NCBI RefSeq assembly: GCF_022458895.1
Contig: NZ_JAINFL010000004.1
Coordinates: 992,001-1,056,000, forward strand
DNA from: Roseihalotalea indica
GTDB taxonomy: Bacteria > Bacteroidota > Bacteroidia > Cytophagales > Cyclobacteriaceae
Reading direction: 5' to 3'
Length of the DNA: 64,000 bases
A model generated the notes under the pieces. It saw nothing but the letters and a program-made list of their open reading frames with translations, ran no database searches and had not been told where the DNA came from. This document shows positions 18,375 to 27,251 of the stretch, one piece after another; positions within the stretch are counted from its first letter, which is position 1, and each line of letters begins with the position of its first letter. The position numbers and the translations under genes are program-made.

Positions 18375-19694
18375 ATGAAATCCATACCGCTTCACGTCAA
18401 GATCCTGATCGGATTAGGGCTTGGCGTCCTCTGGGGAATGATTAGCGTTTCCACCGCCCTCCCTTCCACCCTCACCACAAATTATATCGAGCCCATCGGT
18501 GCGGTGTTCATCGCTTTGCTTAAAATGGTGGCGATGCCGCTGGTACTGGCCTCCCTCATCGTGGGAGTCGCCAGCATGAACGATTTTAACAAGCTATCCC
18601 GCATCGGTGGCCGGACCATTGCTATTTATATCGGCACAACCATGATGGCTATCACCGTAGGTTTGCTGCTGGTCAACATTATTCGACCTGGTGTCCAGCT
18701 CCCGGATGATACCCGGAACAACCTGATGCAACTGTACGCCCAGAACGTAGCAACCAGCCTGGAATCGGCTTCCACGCTGGAGCAGCAATCGCCGCTACAG
18801 CCAATCGTGGATATTGTGCCCGAAAACCTCTTCTCTGCCATGACCAGCAATACGCAGATGCTACAGGTGGTATTCTTCGCGCTCATCTTCGGGATCGCCC
18901 TGGTGCGGATGTCGGCGCAAAAGAAAGACGTGGTGGTACACTTCTTCGACGCGGTCAATGATGCTATTATCCTAATTGTGGAATTTATCATGAAACTGGC
19001 CCCACTGGGAGTCTTCGCCCTGATCGCCACCCTGATTGTGGAAGTAGCCGGCGATGATCTGGGAAAAGCCCTGGATCTGCTGACCAGCCTGTTGTGGTAC
19101 AGCGGCACCGTGCTGCTGGGCTTACTGGTTATTCTGCTGCTGGTCTACCCTATCCTGTTCCGCAGTTTTACCAATATCCGTTATCGCTCCTTTTTCAAAG
19201 GCATTCGTCAGACCCAGTTGCTGGCGTTCAGCACCAGCTCCAGCAATGCCACCCTACCGGTCACCATGCGAAACAGCGAAGAGAACCTGGGAATCTCCAA
19301 GGAAGTGTCCAGCTTTGTACTGCCGCTGGGTGCCACCGTCAATATGGACGGTACCAGCTTGTACCAGGGAGTAGCCGCAGTTTTCATCGCTCAGGCCCTG
19401 AACATTGATCTATCTATAACCGACCAACTCACCATTCTACTGACCGCCACGCTGGCTTCTATCGGTACGGCGGGCGTACCAGGGGCGGGCATGGTGATGC
19501 TCATCATTGTGCTGGAAGCTATTCACGTACCCGTGGCTGGTATTTCCCTGATCCTGGCCGTAGACCGCATCCTGGACATGTGCCGTACCGTGGTGAACGT
19601 CACCGGTGATGTGACTGTGGCTTCAGTGATCGACCGGGTTGAACGGAAGCGAAGCTCCCGGGAAGAAGCATCGAAAGCCAGTGTTTCTGCTTAA
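18375..19694 (+). CDS. Dicarboxylate/amino acid:cation symporter (DAACS family)
   Basis: Glutamate/aspartate or C4-dicarboxylate importer driven by Na+ or H+, like GltP and DctA. The 439 residues include the serine-rich hairpin SSSNATLPVTM near residue 289, the cation-site motif NMDGTSLYQG near 322, and the second hairpin GTAGVPGAGMVML, followed by DRILDMCRTVVNVTGD, which carries the substrate-binding Asp/Arg/Asn residues. All family hallmarks are intact. It is the only plus-strand gene between 16.4 and 43.6 kb and ends five bases before the stop of the convergent PiT-like gene, leaving no room for a separate terminator. Exact substrate is not determinable. Confidence 0.95.
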   Translation: MKSIPLHVKILIGLGLGVLWGMISVSTALPSTLTTNYIEPIGAVFIALLKMVAMPLVLASLIVGVASMNDFNKLSRIGGRTIAIYIGTTMMAITVGLLLVNIIRPGVQLPDDTRNNLMQLYAQNVATSLESASTLEQQSPLQPIVDIVPENLFSAMTSNTQMLQVVFFALIFGIALVRMSAQKKDVVVHFFDAVNDAIILIVEFIMKLAPLGVFALIATLIVEVAGDDLGKALDLLTSLLWYSGTVLLGLLVILLLVYPILFRSFTNIRYRSFFKGIRQTQLLAFSTSSSNATLPVTMRNSEENLGISKEVSSFVLPLGATVNMDGTSLYQGVAAVFIAQALNIDLSITDQLTILLTATLASIGTAGVPGAGMVMLIIVLEAIHVPVAGISLILAVDRILDMCRTVVNVTGDVTVASVIDRVERKRSSREEASKASVSA

Positions 19695-19698
19695 GTCC

Positions 19699-20820
19699 TC
19701 AAAACCACACTTTCAAATAGCTCAATAGTTCCTCGTACACCACCGGATTCACCGCTATCGCGATCATGATGGAAACAGCCAGACCGATACCGGCAAAAAG
19801 AACATCTTTGGTGATCATCCGCAGGGTTTTTCTCAGACTTTCAGGATGTTGCCTAAATTTCATGGCCAGTTCCCGACCGCCCAGCAATCCGATGAATACC
19901 CAGGTGGTGCTCATGGGAACGGTGCTGGCCCACTGAAACATAAACAGGATCAGAGCATACACCAGATCGATAAGCGTGGCAGCCCGCACATCCGTTACCT
20001 CGCTTTTTTCATTGACTACCTGCTGGATTTTATCGCCTTTCAGGTAAAAGATCAGTCCCAGTCCGAAGAAGATAAAGCCGGTAAACGCCAGCAACTGATA
20101 GATATCCAACTGCCGGGGAAGGTACACCGCGATGTTGGCGGCATCCTGCATGATCCAGACGGCCCAGAGGGTACCACTGGTCATCCACTGAGCCACATCC
20201 CAGGCCCGGTGTGCTTTTCCGATCAGCATTTTTTTGATCAACCGGGAAAGGAGATACCACACCGATAGGGCCATCACAAAGGCAATTCCATAGCCGGTCA
20301 GGCTTTTCTCCAGAATATCCACGATGGTATGAGGATCGGTGGTAAAGGAGCTCAGCAGCAGAAAGGTGGTCGACACCGGCATTCTCAGGCGGGTGATGAT
20401 CAGCAGAAATAAAGGGGCGGCGATCTGCAAAAAAGCAAACTGTGTGGGTGCCCTCTCAAACCCTTTGGTGCTCAGCCGCTGATAGGTCACATCTCCGTCA
20501 TACAAAAGCCAGCTACTGACTACCGTGATTACGAAGATCAGCCCGATGTACAGCCATAGATGCCACCACTTCCGGTGAGCGTTGGAGGCGATGAAGGTGC
20601 CTATGGTCTGAATACTGTCGTTGGCAATGGCCGAATACCCAGCCAGCACGAACCCAATCCACATGGCCACCGACGGATACGGGTAGAGGGCACCAGTAAG
20701 CAAGAATAAGAACCCGATGATAAGTAGGAAGTAGCGCTCCTGGCTGATCAATAAGCGGATCAGAGCAAAGCGACGGGCTTCTCGGGTCTGCGACAATGAT
20801 TTTTCCTGAACATCCGGCAT
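19699..20820 (-). CDS. Multi-spanning membrane protein distantly related to PiT phosphate permeases
   Basis: Not a standard annotated family by eye, but it shows an internal duplication like the PHO4/PiT family. The first copy has SAIANDSIQTIGTFIAS near residue 84 and RMPVSTTFLLLS; the second has MQDAANIAVYLPRQ and TVPMSTTWVFIGLLGG. In PiT proteins the matching motifs are GANDVANxxG and PVSTTH. The asparagine-aspartate and STT elements are kept in the first repeat, while the His after STT is lost in both. About ten hydrophobic segments, 373 residues. It could carry phosphate, sulfate or another anion. It lies 13 bases after the DedA gene end and may be co-transcribed with it. Confidence 0.6.
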   Translation of the reverse strand: MPDVQEKSLSQTREARRFALIRLLISQERYFLLIIGFLFLLTGALYPYPSVAMWIGFVLAGYSAIANDSIQTIGTFIASNAHRKWWHLWLYIGLIFVITVVSSWLLYDGDVTYQRLSTKGFERAPTQFAFLQIAAPLFLLIITRLRMPVSTTFLLLSSFTTDPHTIVDILEKSLTGYGIAFVMALSVWYLLSRLIKKMLIGKAHRAWDVAQWMTSGTLWAVWIMQDAANIAVYLPRQLDIYQLLAFTGFIFFGLGLIFYLKGDKIQQVVNEKSEVTDVRAATLIDLVYALILFMFQWASTVPMSTTWVFIGLLGGRELAMKFRQHPESLRKTLRMITKDVLFAGIGLAVSIMIAIAVNPVVYEELLSYLKVWF

Positions 20821-20833
20821 GATCTTTCTGATA

Positions 20834-21502
20834 TTACTTGGTGGTGAAGTGTCTTGCTGAAGCTGCTTTTCTGTTTCGCAGGAAACTTCCTACCAAAGGC
20901 GGAAGTATCGAAAGCAGAATGATCGCGAAAACGACATACGTAAAATGCTCTTTGATCACCGGTAGCTGCCCGAAAAAATAGCCCAACCCCAGAAAGCTCA
21001 CCACCCAGGCAATGGCTCCCAGCAGATTGTAAGCGGCAAATCTTTTGTACGGCATGGTTCCTACTCCCGCTACAAAGGGGGCAAAGGTCCGCACGATGGG
21101 TACAAAGCGAGCGTAGATAATCGTTTTACCTCCGTACTTCCGATAAAAGACTTGGGTCCGTTCCAGGTGCTCTCTTTTTAGTAGCCAGTATTTTTCTCTA
21201 AAGGCTTTAGGACCGATGTAGTTACCAATGTGATAATTTACTCCGTCGCCCAGCACCGCAGCTGTTATCAGTCCGCCACCCATCAGAAAAATATTCAGCT
21301 CGCTCCCCGGATGAGCCAGGATAGCTCCGGCAGCAAACAGCAACGAATCACCGGGCAGGAATGGCGTAACCACCAAGCCGGTCTCCGCGAAAATGATCAG
21401 AAAAAGAATCAGGTAGGTCCAGGTATGGTACTGACCCACCATGTCTATCAGGTGCCGGTCGATGTGCAGCAGAAAGTCGATCCAGGATTGTAGTAAGTCC
21501 AA
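20834..21502 (-). CDS. DedA family membrane protein
   Basis: DedA/SNARE-associated proteins are inner-membrane proteins, several now linked to flipping of lipid carriers and membrane homeostasis. The 222-residue sequence has the family hallmarks: an early hydrophobic segment with FAETGLVVTPFLPGDSLLF, GDGVNYHIGNYIG, then RFVPIVRTFAPFVAGVGTMPY. The start appears to be TTG at 21502 (frame DLLQSWIDFLLHIDRH), since no suitable ATG lies near. Its gene sits between an APC permease and the PiT-like gene on the same strand. A second, different DedA gene is at 27.6 kb. Confidence 0.92.
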   Translation of the reverse strand: MDLLQSWIDFLLHIDRHLIDMVGQYHTWTYLILFLIIFAETGLVVTPFLPGDSLLFAAGAILAHPGSELNIFLMGGGLITAAVLGDGVNYHIGNYIGPKAFREKYWLLKREHLERTQVFYRKYGGKTIIYARFVPIVRTFAPFVAGVGTMPYKRFAAYNLLGAIAWVVSFLGLGYFFGQLPVIKEHFTYVVFAIILLSILPPLVGSFLRNRKAASARHFTTK

Positions 21503-21523
21503 GACAGTCGGGATTAAGTTTTG

Positions 21524-23044
21524 CTAAGCCGCCAGAGGTTCCCGAGCCTTTCGCACCTTGCTGTTCCGGTACCCGTAGCCGATGTACACTACCAGCCCGA
21601 AGACCAGCCAGAGGCCTAACCGGGCCCAGTTCTCCCACTCCAGGCTAAACATCAGCCCTACGTTAAACAGGATACCCAGCGAAGCGATCACGGGTAAGTA
21701 TGGTACTTTGAAAGGGCGATGAGCAGTAGGCTCTTTATACCGCATACGCCACACCGCGATGCAAACCATGGTAAAAGCGAACAGCGTACCGATGTTCACC
21801 AGCTTGGCGATCAGCTCGATAGGGGTAACACTAGCCACCATTGCGACCACCAAGCCCGTAAGAATCGTTCCCCGAACCGGCGTACGAAACTTCTCATGGA
21901 GGTCGCCAAAAGTCTTCAGCGGCAGCAACCCATCCTGCGCCATGGCGTAGAACAACCGGGTTTGGGCCAGCATGGTGACCAGCAATACGGATGTAAGCCC
22001 GGCCAGCGCGGCCAGGGAGATGATCCACACCGCAAACGACAGATTATGGGCGGCAAAAGCAGCGGCAATCGGAGCAGTCAGATCCAGTTGGGTGTACTTC
22101 ACCATGCCGGTCAGCACCAGCGATACCAGGATATAGAGCACCGTACAGATCAACAGCGACACCAGAATACCGAAGGGCACATCCTTACGGGGAGTATGCG
22201 CTTCTCCGGCCTGGGTGGAAACGGCGTCAAACCCAATGTAGGCGAAAAACACATAAGCCGCTCCGGCCAGTATTCCACTGATGCCAAAAGCTAAATCTCC
22301 ACTGTCGTTGGTTGTTCTCTCCGGAATAAACGGGTGCCAGTTCTCCGGATTCACGTAAAACGCCCCTACCACAATCACGAAAAGTACCACTACCACCTTC
22401 ATGATCACCATGATCAGGTTGGTACGGGCTGCCTCTTGAACTCCCCGAATCAGAATGAAAGTGATGACCAGCACAACGCAAAAGGCCGGCAGATTGATCG
22501 CCACCGGAATACTTCCTAGCGAAGGAAGATTCAGGCTAGAGTAATGAAGGGTCAATTCCGAAACCGGGCTCTGTTCCAGGAGATGACGGGCGGTATGGGC
22601 ATCCTGCATCAGCCAGAGCGGCGGGCGAATGTGCAGCAGGTGCAGGATTTTCCCCAGATACCCCGACCAGCCTACCGCCACGGTGGCCGCACTCATAGCG
22701 TACTCCAAAATCAGATCCCAGCCGATAATCCAGGCGAACAGCTCCCCTACCGTAGCAAAAGAATACGCATAGGCAGAACCCTCGACGGGCAGCAGGGAAG
22801 CAAATTCGGCGTAGCACAAAGCGGCAAAAGCGCAGCCGGTACCGGCTACCACGAAGGACAGCACCAGTGCCGGTCCGGCAAACTCCCGGGCCGCCAGCCC
22901 GGTCATCACAAAGATACCTGCCCCAATCACAGCGCCTACTCCCAGTGAAGTCAGCGACCACTTTCCCAGGACTTTTTTCAGGCCACTGCGACGCATATCC
23001 TGGTCGTACATCGACAGCGGCTTTTTGATATTCTGATACTGCAT
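21524..23044 (-). CDS. APC superfamily amino acid permease, cationic-amino-acid-transporter type
   Basis: Inner-membrane amino acid transporter, 506 residues, with about twelve or more hydrophobic segments. The first segment carries the substrate-loop motif SLGVGAVIGAGIFVMTG, and FAALCYAEFASLLPVEGSAYAYS plus FFAYIGFDAVSTQAGEA match the CAT/YhdG group, which generally handles basic or other amino acids. The N-terminal LKKVLGKWSLT is typical of this group. It is followed 21 bases later by the DedA gene on the same strand. The substrate is unknown. Confidence 0.9.
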   Translation of the reverse strand: MQYQNIKKPLSMYDQDMRRSGLKKVLGKWSLTSLGVGAVIGAGIFVMTGLAAREFAGPALVLSFVVAGTGCAFAALCYAEFASLLPVEGSAYAYSFATVGELFAWIIGWDLILEYAMSAATVAVGWSGYLGKILHLLHIRPPLWLMQDAHTARHLLEQSPVSELTLHYSSLNLPSLGSIPVAINLPAFCVVLVITFILIRGVQEAARTNLIMVIMKVVVVLFVIVVGAFYVNPENWHPFIPERTTNDSGDLAFGISGILAGAAYVFFAYIGFDAVSTQAGEAHTPRKDVPFGILVSLLICTVLYILVSLVLTGMVKYTQLDLTAPIAAAFAAHNLSFAVWIISLAALAGLTSVLLVTMLAQTRLFYAMAQDGLLPLKTFGDLHEKFRTPVRGTILTGLVVAMVASVTPIELIAKLVNIGTLFAFTMVCIAVWRMRYKEPTAHRPFKVPYLPVIASLGILFNVGLMFSLEWENWARLGLWLVFGLVVYIGYGYRNSKVRKAREPLAA

Positions 23045-23083
23045 ATTAACTATAAGGATTGAATGAATAAAGTGGAAAAAGGG

Positions 23084-23118
23084 AGACTGGAGACTGGAGT
23101 CGGAAGTCAGAAGTTAAA
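23084..23118 (+). repeat. Degenerate 7-bp tandem repeat
   Basis: Five heptads, AGACTGG, AGACTGG, AGTCGGA, AGTCAGA and AGTTAAA, run in tandem in the gap upstream of the APC permease. The pattern resembles simple intergenic repeats found in other Bacteroidota. Confidence 0.6.
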
Positions 23119-23203
23119 AAACCTTTTAACCTTAAAACTTGGAACCAACAACCAAGCACGGGGTGCAATCCGCCAGTTAGCTATTTACATATCATGATTC
23201 AAA

Positions 23204-24151
23204 TTAATACTCCGAAACAAGCTGGACGATACGAATCGGCATAGTGGCCGGAACCAGCCCTGATTTCAGTACAATACGCTGCCCTTTATCTCCGCAGACA
23301 AAAGCGGTGAACCCGCTTGCCAGCCCGGCTCGCGCTTCCCGACTGATCAGGTAGATATCGCGGGTCAGTGGATACTTCCGCTGAGCCAGATAGGCTGCAT
23401 AGGGCTGGTAGTAGTGTGATGAGTCCTCGGCCTGCCGGGGTGCAATGGCCGCTACCCGGATTTGCCGGAGAAAGCGGTTCACTGTGCTGTCATCCTGGTC
23501 GCTGATCCAGCTTACCCCGATCAATCCCAGAGCCTGAGGGTTCTGGGTAACATAGTTGATCACTTCTTCATGATCATTTAGTGCAAAACAGTAGTCCGGC
23601 AGCGTATCTGTATGAGCTATTGAATCTTTCAGCCACTGAATAATGCCTGATTGGGAATGATCAAAAACCAGTTGTACCTGATCCTGGGAGAGCCCTCCCG
23701 GCCGTGATGACCAGGAATTAAGGTTACCTCGTAGCAGGTCCACCACCTCCTGATATGAAAAAAGAGTATCGGGATTGGTCCGGTTCAGAATAAGTGCAAT
23801 GCCATCTACGGCCGCTTTCACCTGCTGAGGCACTATTTTTTGTGCTTCCAGTGCCTGTAACTCTTCCGGATACAGCTTTCTGCCCACTACGACCAGAGAA
23901 GCCCGATTCTGCAATAACTGCTGAATAGCCTTTCCTTCTGAATCGTAGGTGCCCGTGATGCTTGCCTGAGGGTAGATCTGTTCAAATGCCTGAATCTCGG
24001 CACTAATCAGTGGACGAAAGGCTTCATCTACTACCATTGCTACCTGCCCGGAGGTAGGGGTGCTCAAAGGAGAATCCGGCTCTTTTTGCCTGCACCCCCC
24101 TATTCCGATCAGCAACAAGCATCCTAACCAATAGAGTCTCCGCCTAGCCAT
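23204..24151 (-). CDS. PstS-like substrate-binding lipoprotein
   Basis: A 315-residue lipoprotein: the N-terminus has a short basic region, a hydrophobic stretch and a lipobox ending IGIGGC (Cys20). The rest follows the phosphate-binding-protein (PBP-like) fold: VAMVVDEAFRPLISAEIQAFEQ, then GTYDSEGKAIQQLLQNRASLVVVGR, and VVDLLRGNLNSW and PQALGLIGVSWI. No ABC permease genes accompany it. It is the last gene of the run exbB, exbD, exbD, tonB, small membrane protein, and its start codon overlaps the previous stop by one base (TAATG). In Bacteroidota such proteins often accompany TonB-energising genes. The ligand could be phosphate or another anion. Confidence 0.82.
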   Translation of the reverse strand: MARRRLYWLGCLLLIGIGGCRQKEPDSPLSTPTSGQVAMVVDEAFRPLISAEIQAFEQIYPQASITGTYDSEGKAIQQLLQNRASLVVVGRKLYPEELQALEAQKIVPQQVKAAVDGIALILNRTNPDTLFSYQEVVDLLRGNLNSWSSRPGGLSQDQVQLVFDHSQSGIIQWLKDSIAHTDTLPDYCFALNDHEEVINYVTQNPQALGLIGVSWISDQDDSTVNRFLRQIRVAAIAPRQAEDSSHYYQPYAAYLAQRKYPLTRDIYLISREARAGLASGFTAFVCGDKGQRIVLKSGLVPATMPIRIVQLVSEY

Positions 24152-24375
24152 TACTTAAAGTATTTTTCGTACGTCCGAATGGCCCGATAGATACCGTACC
24201 CTACGAAGATAATACTCAAGGCCACTACCTCGATCTTAGGAATAACCAGGGCTTCCTCACCGGAACGCATAAGGTAGATACCTAAGGATACATAGACCAG
24301 GGCCATCACCATGGCTCCGTACCTCATTAACATGTTCAGGGTTTTATCTCCTGAAGGTTGCACATTGGTTTTCAT
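24151..24375 (-). CDS. Small two-segment membrane protein of the TonB operon
   Basis: A 74-residue protein with two hydrophobic stretches (YGAMVMALVYVSLGIYLM and VVALSIIFVGYGIYRAI) and a basic C-terminus ending EKYFK. I do not recognise a named family. It starts two bases after the TonB stop and its TAA overlaps the ATG of the PstS-like gene, so it is translated within the operon. Its place suggests an accessory part of the Ton/Exb complex or of the binding lipoprotein. Function is unknown. Confidence 0.75.
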   Translation of the reverse strand: MKTNVQPSGDKTLNMLMRYGAMVMALVYVSLGIYLMRSGEEALVIPKIEVVALSIIFVGYGIYRAIRTYEKYFK

Positions 24376-24377
24376 AA

Positions 24378-25172
24378 CTACGCTAATTTAAATTTAATGG
24401 GTAACATCATACTGACTTTCACTTCCTGCTTGTTCTGCTTACCGGGTTTCCAGGGCGGCATTTGGGAAATCACCCGAACGGCTTCCTGATCACAGTCCCG
24501 GAAAATACCTTTCATCACCTCTACAGCCTCTATGGTTCCGTTAGTGCCGATAACAAACTTGACATACACGGTGCCCTCGATACCCATGCGGCGCGCACTG
24601 GCCGGATAGCGAAGGTTTTTTTGCAGGAATTTGGCCATGGCCTCCATCCCGCCGTCAAACTCGGGCATCTGCTCGACAAACTGATAGATGGCTTCCTCCG
24701 GGGCGGGTACTTCGCCACTGCCCTCAACCGGAATATCCATCATCACCTCGCCGGTACCGGCAATATCTTCCAGCCCGGTTTCTACCTGCTTAATTTCTTC
24801 TATAGTGGGCAGGGGTTCTTCTTCCGGTAACTCCTGGGTAGTTACTTTAGGAGGTACATATTTCACCACTTTCTTCACCGGCGGGGGAGCCTCAGTTTGA
24901 GGCGGAGGAACCTGCTCGATGGGGGGCGGTGGCGCCAGCTCTGTGTAATGAATGGTTCTGGCCGGTAACGTCTTCATCTCTTCTTCGGCATGCAACCACC
25001 CTAGCATAGTGGGAAACATGATCAAAATCACGAGAACCCCTACTGCCAGCGCAAAAGCCTTCAACACTTGTTCGGCGTAGTGCTTTCTGATCTGATAGGC
25101 ACCGTAGTTCCGGTTGCGATGTTCAAACAGAAGATCGTTCCAGGATGGCGCACTGTGATGATCCAAGTTCAT
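24378..25172 (-). CDS. tonB: TonB family energy transducer
   Basis: Couples the proton-motive force harvested by ExbB/ExbD to outer-membrane receptors. The 264-residue protein has a cytoplasmic N-terminus with NRNYGAYQIRKHYAE, one membrane segment (about 38-58), a proline-rich periplasmic span (PPPPIEQVPPPQTEAPPPV, about 75-100), and a C-terminal TonB domain from about residue 185 (RYPASARRMGIEGTVYVKFV to PPWKPGKQNKQEVKVSMML). The start overlaps the upstream exbD stop by four bases. An exbB and two exbD genes precede it, so this is a self-contained Ton energising unit. No outer-membrane receptor gene is in the window. Confidence 0.94.
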   Translation of the reverse strand: MNLDHHSAPSWNDLLFEHRNRNYGAYQIRKHYAEQVLKAFALAVGVLVILIMFPTMLGWLHAEEEMKTLPARTIHYTELAPPPPIEQVPPPQTEAPPPVKKVVKYVPPKVTTQELPEEEPLPTIEEIKQVETGLEDIAGTGEVMMDIPVEGSGEVPAPEEAIYQFVEQMPEFDGGMEAMAKFLQKNLRYPASARRMGIEGTVYVKFVIGTNGTIEAVEVMKGIFRDCDQEAVRVISQMPPWKPGKQNKQEVKVSMMLPIKFKLA

Positions 25173-25690
25173 AGTTTTGACAGATTAGAAGGTGGATGGA
25201 TTAGCGTCAGGTCCTCCGGGGTTACGTCTACCAGTGCAAACCGCCCGATAGCACTGATCTCCATCTCGTCCAGAATATCCACCATGTTTTTGTAGTTGGA
25301 TTTGTCGGTGGGTTTGATGAGTACCACCATATCTTTTAATTGGCTATTCTGGGTCAGAAGCACCTTCCGTATTCCTTCGGAGGAATAGTCTGTGACGTCA
25401 ATCTTAGGATCGGTAATGCCCACGAACCAGTAGATCTGATCTTTCTCATCCAGAATAAGTGTAAGTACTTTCTTTTCATTCACTAGCGGAAGCTCGGTGT
25501 CTTCCTTAGGTTTCTCAGGCATGGTGATTTCCATCGTCTGAGGTTTGGTGAAGGTAGTGGTCAGCATGAAAAAGGTTAGCAGCAGAAACGCCAGATCCAC
25601 CATAGGGGTCATATCAATGCGCGTGCTGCTTTTCTTACTTCGAACCTTCCCCTCCTTCGCCGGTTTACCTTGTTCTGATACTTCAGCCAT
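25169..25690 (-). CDS. exbD: ExbD/TolR family proton-channel subunit (second copy)
   Basis: A 173-residue protein with a lysine-rich cytoplasmic N-terminus, one membrane segment bearing the conserved proton-relay aspartate in DMTPMVDLAFLLLTFFML, and a periplasmic domain. It differs from the upstream exbD in having DILDEMEISAIGRFAL near the C-terminus. The gene starts 11 bases after the first exbD stop and overlaps tonB by four bases. Two distinct ExbD proteins next to one ExbB and a TonB are a recurring Bacteroidota arrangement, and the two may form a mixed complex. Confidence 0.93.
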   Translation of the reverse strand: MAEVSEQGKPAKEGKVRSKKSSTRIDMTPMVDLAFLLLTFFMLTTTFTKPQTMEITMPEKPKEDTELPLVNEKKVLTLILDEKDQIYWFVGITDPKIDVTDYSSEGIRKVLLTQNSQLKDMVVLIKPTDKSNYKNMVDILDEMEISAIGRFALVDVTPEDLTLIHPPSNLSKL

Positions 25691-25701
25691 TGTCGTATCG
25701 T

Positions 25702-26298
25702 TTAAGAGGTTTTCTCTAAATCTGTAATCATATTGAAGCGATTGATCCGGCTGTCCTGTAGGGTATTGAGCACCCGCTTCACTACCGGATATGCCACGTC
25801 CTTATCCCCTTTCAAAGCGATCCTCACCTTGGGGTTTGCCATTCTGGAGAAGACAATCCAGTCGGCCAGTTCGTTATGCAGAGAGTCGCATGGGATGCCG
25901 GGTTGGAACACGCTTTTCCTTTCTTCAGGGGATATATCCAAATAGGACTTCAGACTTCCCATAGGCATTCCCATGCTGGATAACACTGAAAACTGATAGG
26001 CTTCTTCTGAACTGAAAGTCACTCCGTACTTCTCTGCTATTTTTTGCAATAGCTTTTCCCGAGTGCTTCGCCCATCTACATTAAAAAACACCCGGCCGTC
26101 GCTGGCCATAGAAATAGTCAGCATATCTGTTTCGGGCAGCTTAAGGTCCGAAATCGAACTTGGCGTGTCTACCACAATAGGCTCTTCGGCCACAAACTTG
26201 GTGGTCAGCATGAAGAAGGTCACCAGCAGGAAGGCCAGGTCCACCATCGGGGTCATGTCCAGTAGAGGGCGCGACCGCTTGACTTGTACCGTTTCCAT
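25702..26298 (-). CDS. exbD: ExbD/TolR family proton-channel subunit (first copy)
   Basis: A 198-residue protein with DMTPMVDLAFLLVTFFML, including the essential membrane aspartate. Its periplasmic part is longer than that of its neighbour and contains an inserted stretch around ISPEERKSVFQPGIPCDSLH. The segment VRIALKGDKDVAYPVVKRV is typical of ExbD C-terminal domains. It follows exbB by four bases and precedes the second exbD by 11, so the four genes are one transcription unit. Confidence 0.93.
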   Translation of the reverse strand: METVQVKRSRPLLDMTPMVDLAFLLVTFFMLTTKFVAEEPIVVDTPSSISDLKLPETDMLTISMASDGRVFFNVDGRSTREKLLQKIAEKYGVTFSSEEAYQFSVLSSMGMPMGSLKSYLDISPEERKSVFQPGIPCDSLHNELADWIVFSRMANPKVRIALKGDKDVAYPVVKRVLNTLQDSRINRFNMITDLEKTS

Positions 26299-26302
26299 AA
26301 AA

Positions 26303-27136
26303 TCAGGAAGCTATCTTTTGGGTTTCGCTGGTGCGAGTAGCCGCAAAATTCTGTACGATGCTGTAGGCCGCTTCATCGATGCTGTAGGTAAGCGTATCAA
26401 TTTTACTGGTGAAGTAATTGTAAAAGATGATCGCCAGTGCTGAGGTACCAATACCCAAAGCCGTATTGATGAGAGCTTCGGAGATGCCATTGGCCAGGGC
26501 CACCGCATCCGGCGCACCAGCGGTAGCTAACGCAGCAAATGCCTTGATCATGCCCAGCACCGTTCCCAGTAACCCCATTAGTGTAGCAATGGAAGCAATG
26601 GTAGAGATAATCACGAGGTTTTTCTCCAGCATCGGCATCTCCAGTTGAGTCGTTTCCTCAATATCTTTTCTGATCGCCAGAATCTTTCTATCCTGATCCA
26701 GGTGGATGCTATCTTTCATTTCCTCATACTTCAGCAGACCGGCCCGTACCACATTGGCTACCGATCCTTTCTGACGGTCGCAAAGATGAATTGCCTGATA
26801 TAGATCTCCGGCTGAAAGGTGACGCTTCACCGCCCGTACGAAGTCCTTCACGTTACCCCGCCCTCTGGCTCGGGCGATGGTAAACAACCTTTCGGCAGCG
26901 AAGGTCAGCACCATCATTAATAATGCTAAAAGAATGGGAACAATAAATCCACCCTTATAAATAATACCCAGATAGTTGCCCGGCATCGGGTGGTTGGCCG
27001 GATCGCCGCCCTGAAAGTTTTCAGGGTTTCCCAATACATACACGTATAAAAGTATAGCCAGAACGATCTCCAGCGGGATGACTGTCGCAGCAAATACGGT
27101 TTTCAGGTTATTAAAGAAATGAACAGACGTTTTCAT
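26303..27136 (-). CDS. exbB: ExbB/TolQ/MotA family proton channel
   Basis: A 277-residue inner-membrane proton-channel subunit that works with ExbD and TonB. Features are an N-terminal membrane segment (IVLAILLYVYVLG), a second (FIVPILLALLMMVLTF) followed by a large cytoplasmic loop, and the conserved C-terminal pair of helices with ATLMGLLGTVLGMIKAFAALA and GISEALINTALGIGTSALA. The N-terminal extra segment is the common Bacteroidota form. The first of four tightly packed exb/tonB genes. Confidence 0.94.
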   Translation of the reverse strand: MKTSVHFFNNLKTVFAATVIPLEIVLAILLYVYVLGNPENFQGGDPANHPMPGNYLGIIYKGGFIVPILLALLMMVLTFAAERLFTIARARGRGNVKDFVRAVKRHLSAGDLYQAIHLCDRQKGSVANVVRAGLLKYEEMKDSIHLDQDRKILAIRKDIEETTQLEMPMLEKNLVIISTIASIATLMGLLGTVLGMIKAFAALATAGAPDAVALANGISEALINTALGIGTSALAIIFYNYFTSKIDTLTYSIDEAAYSIVQNFAATRTSETQKIAS

Positions 27137-27251
27137 GATTTTGAAGCATTATATTTTGAACGTGATGGACTTGCCATCATAGAAAAGTAGTTTGATAAAG
27201 TGACTCCGGGCAGGAGAATATGTCCCCTGAGTTTAACAGAATGAGCCAGTG

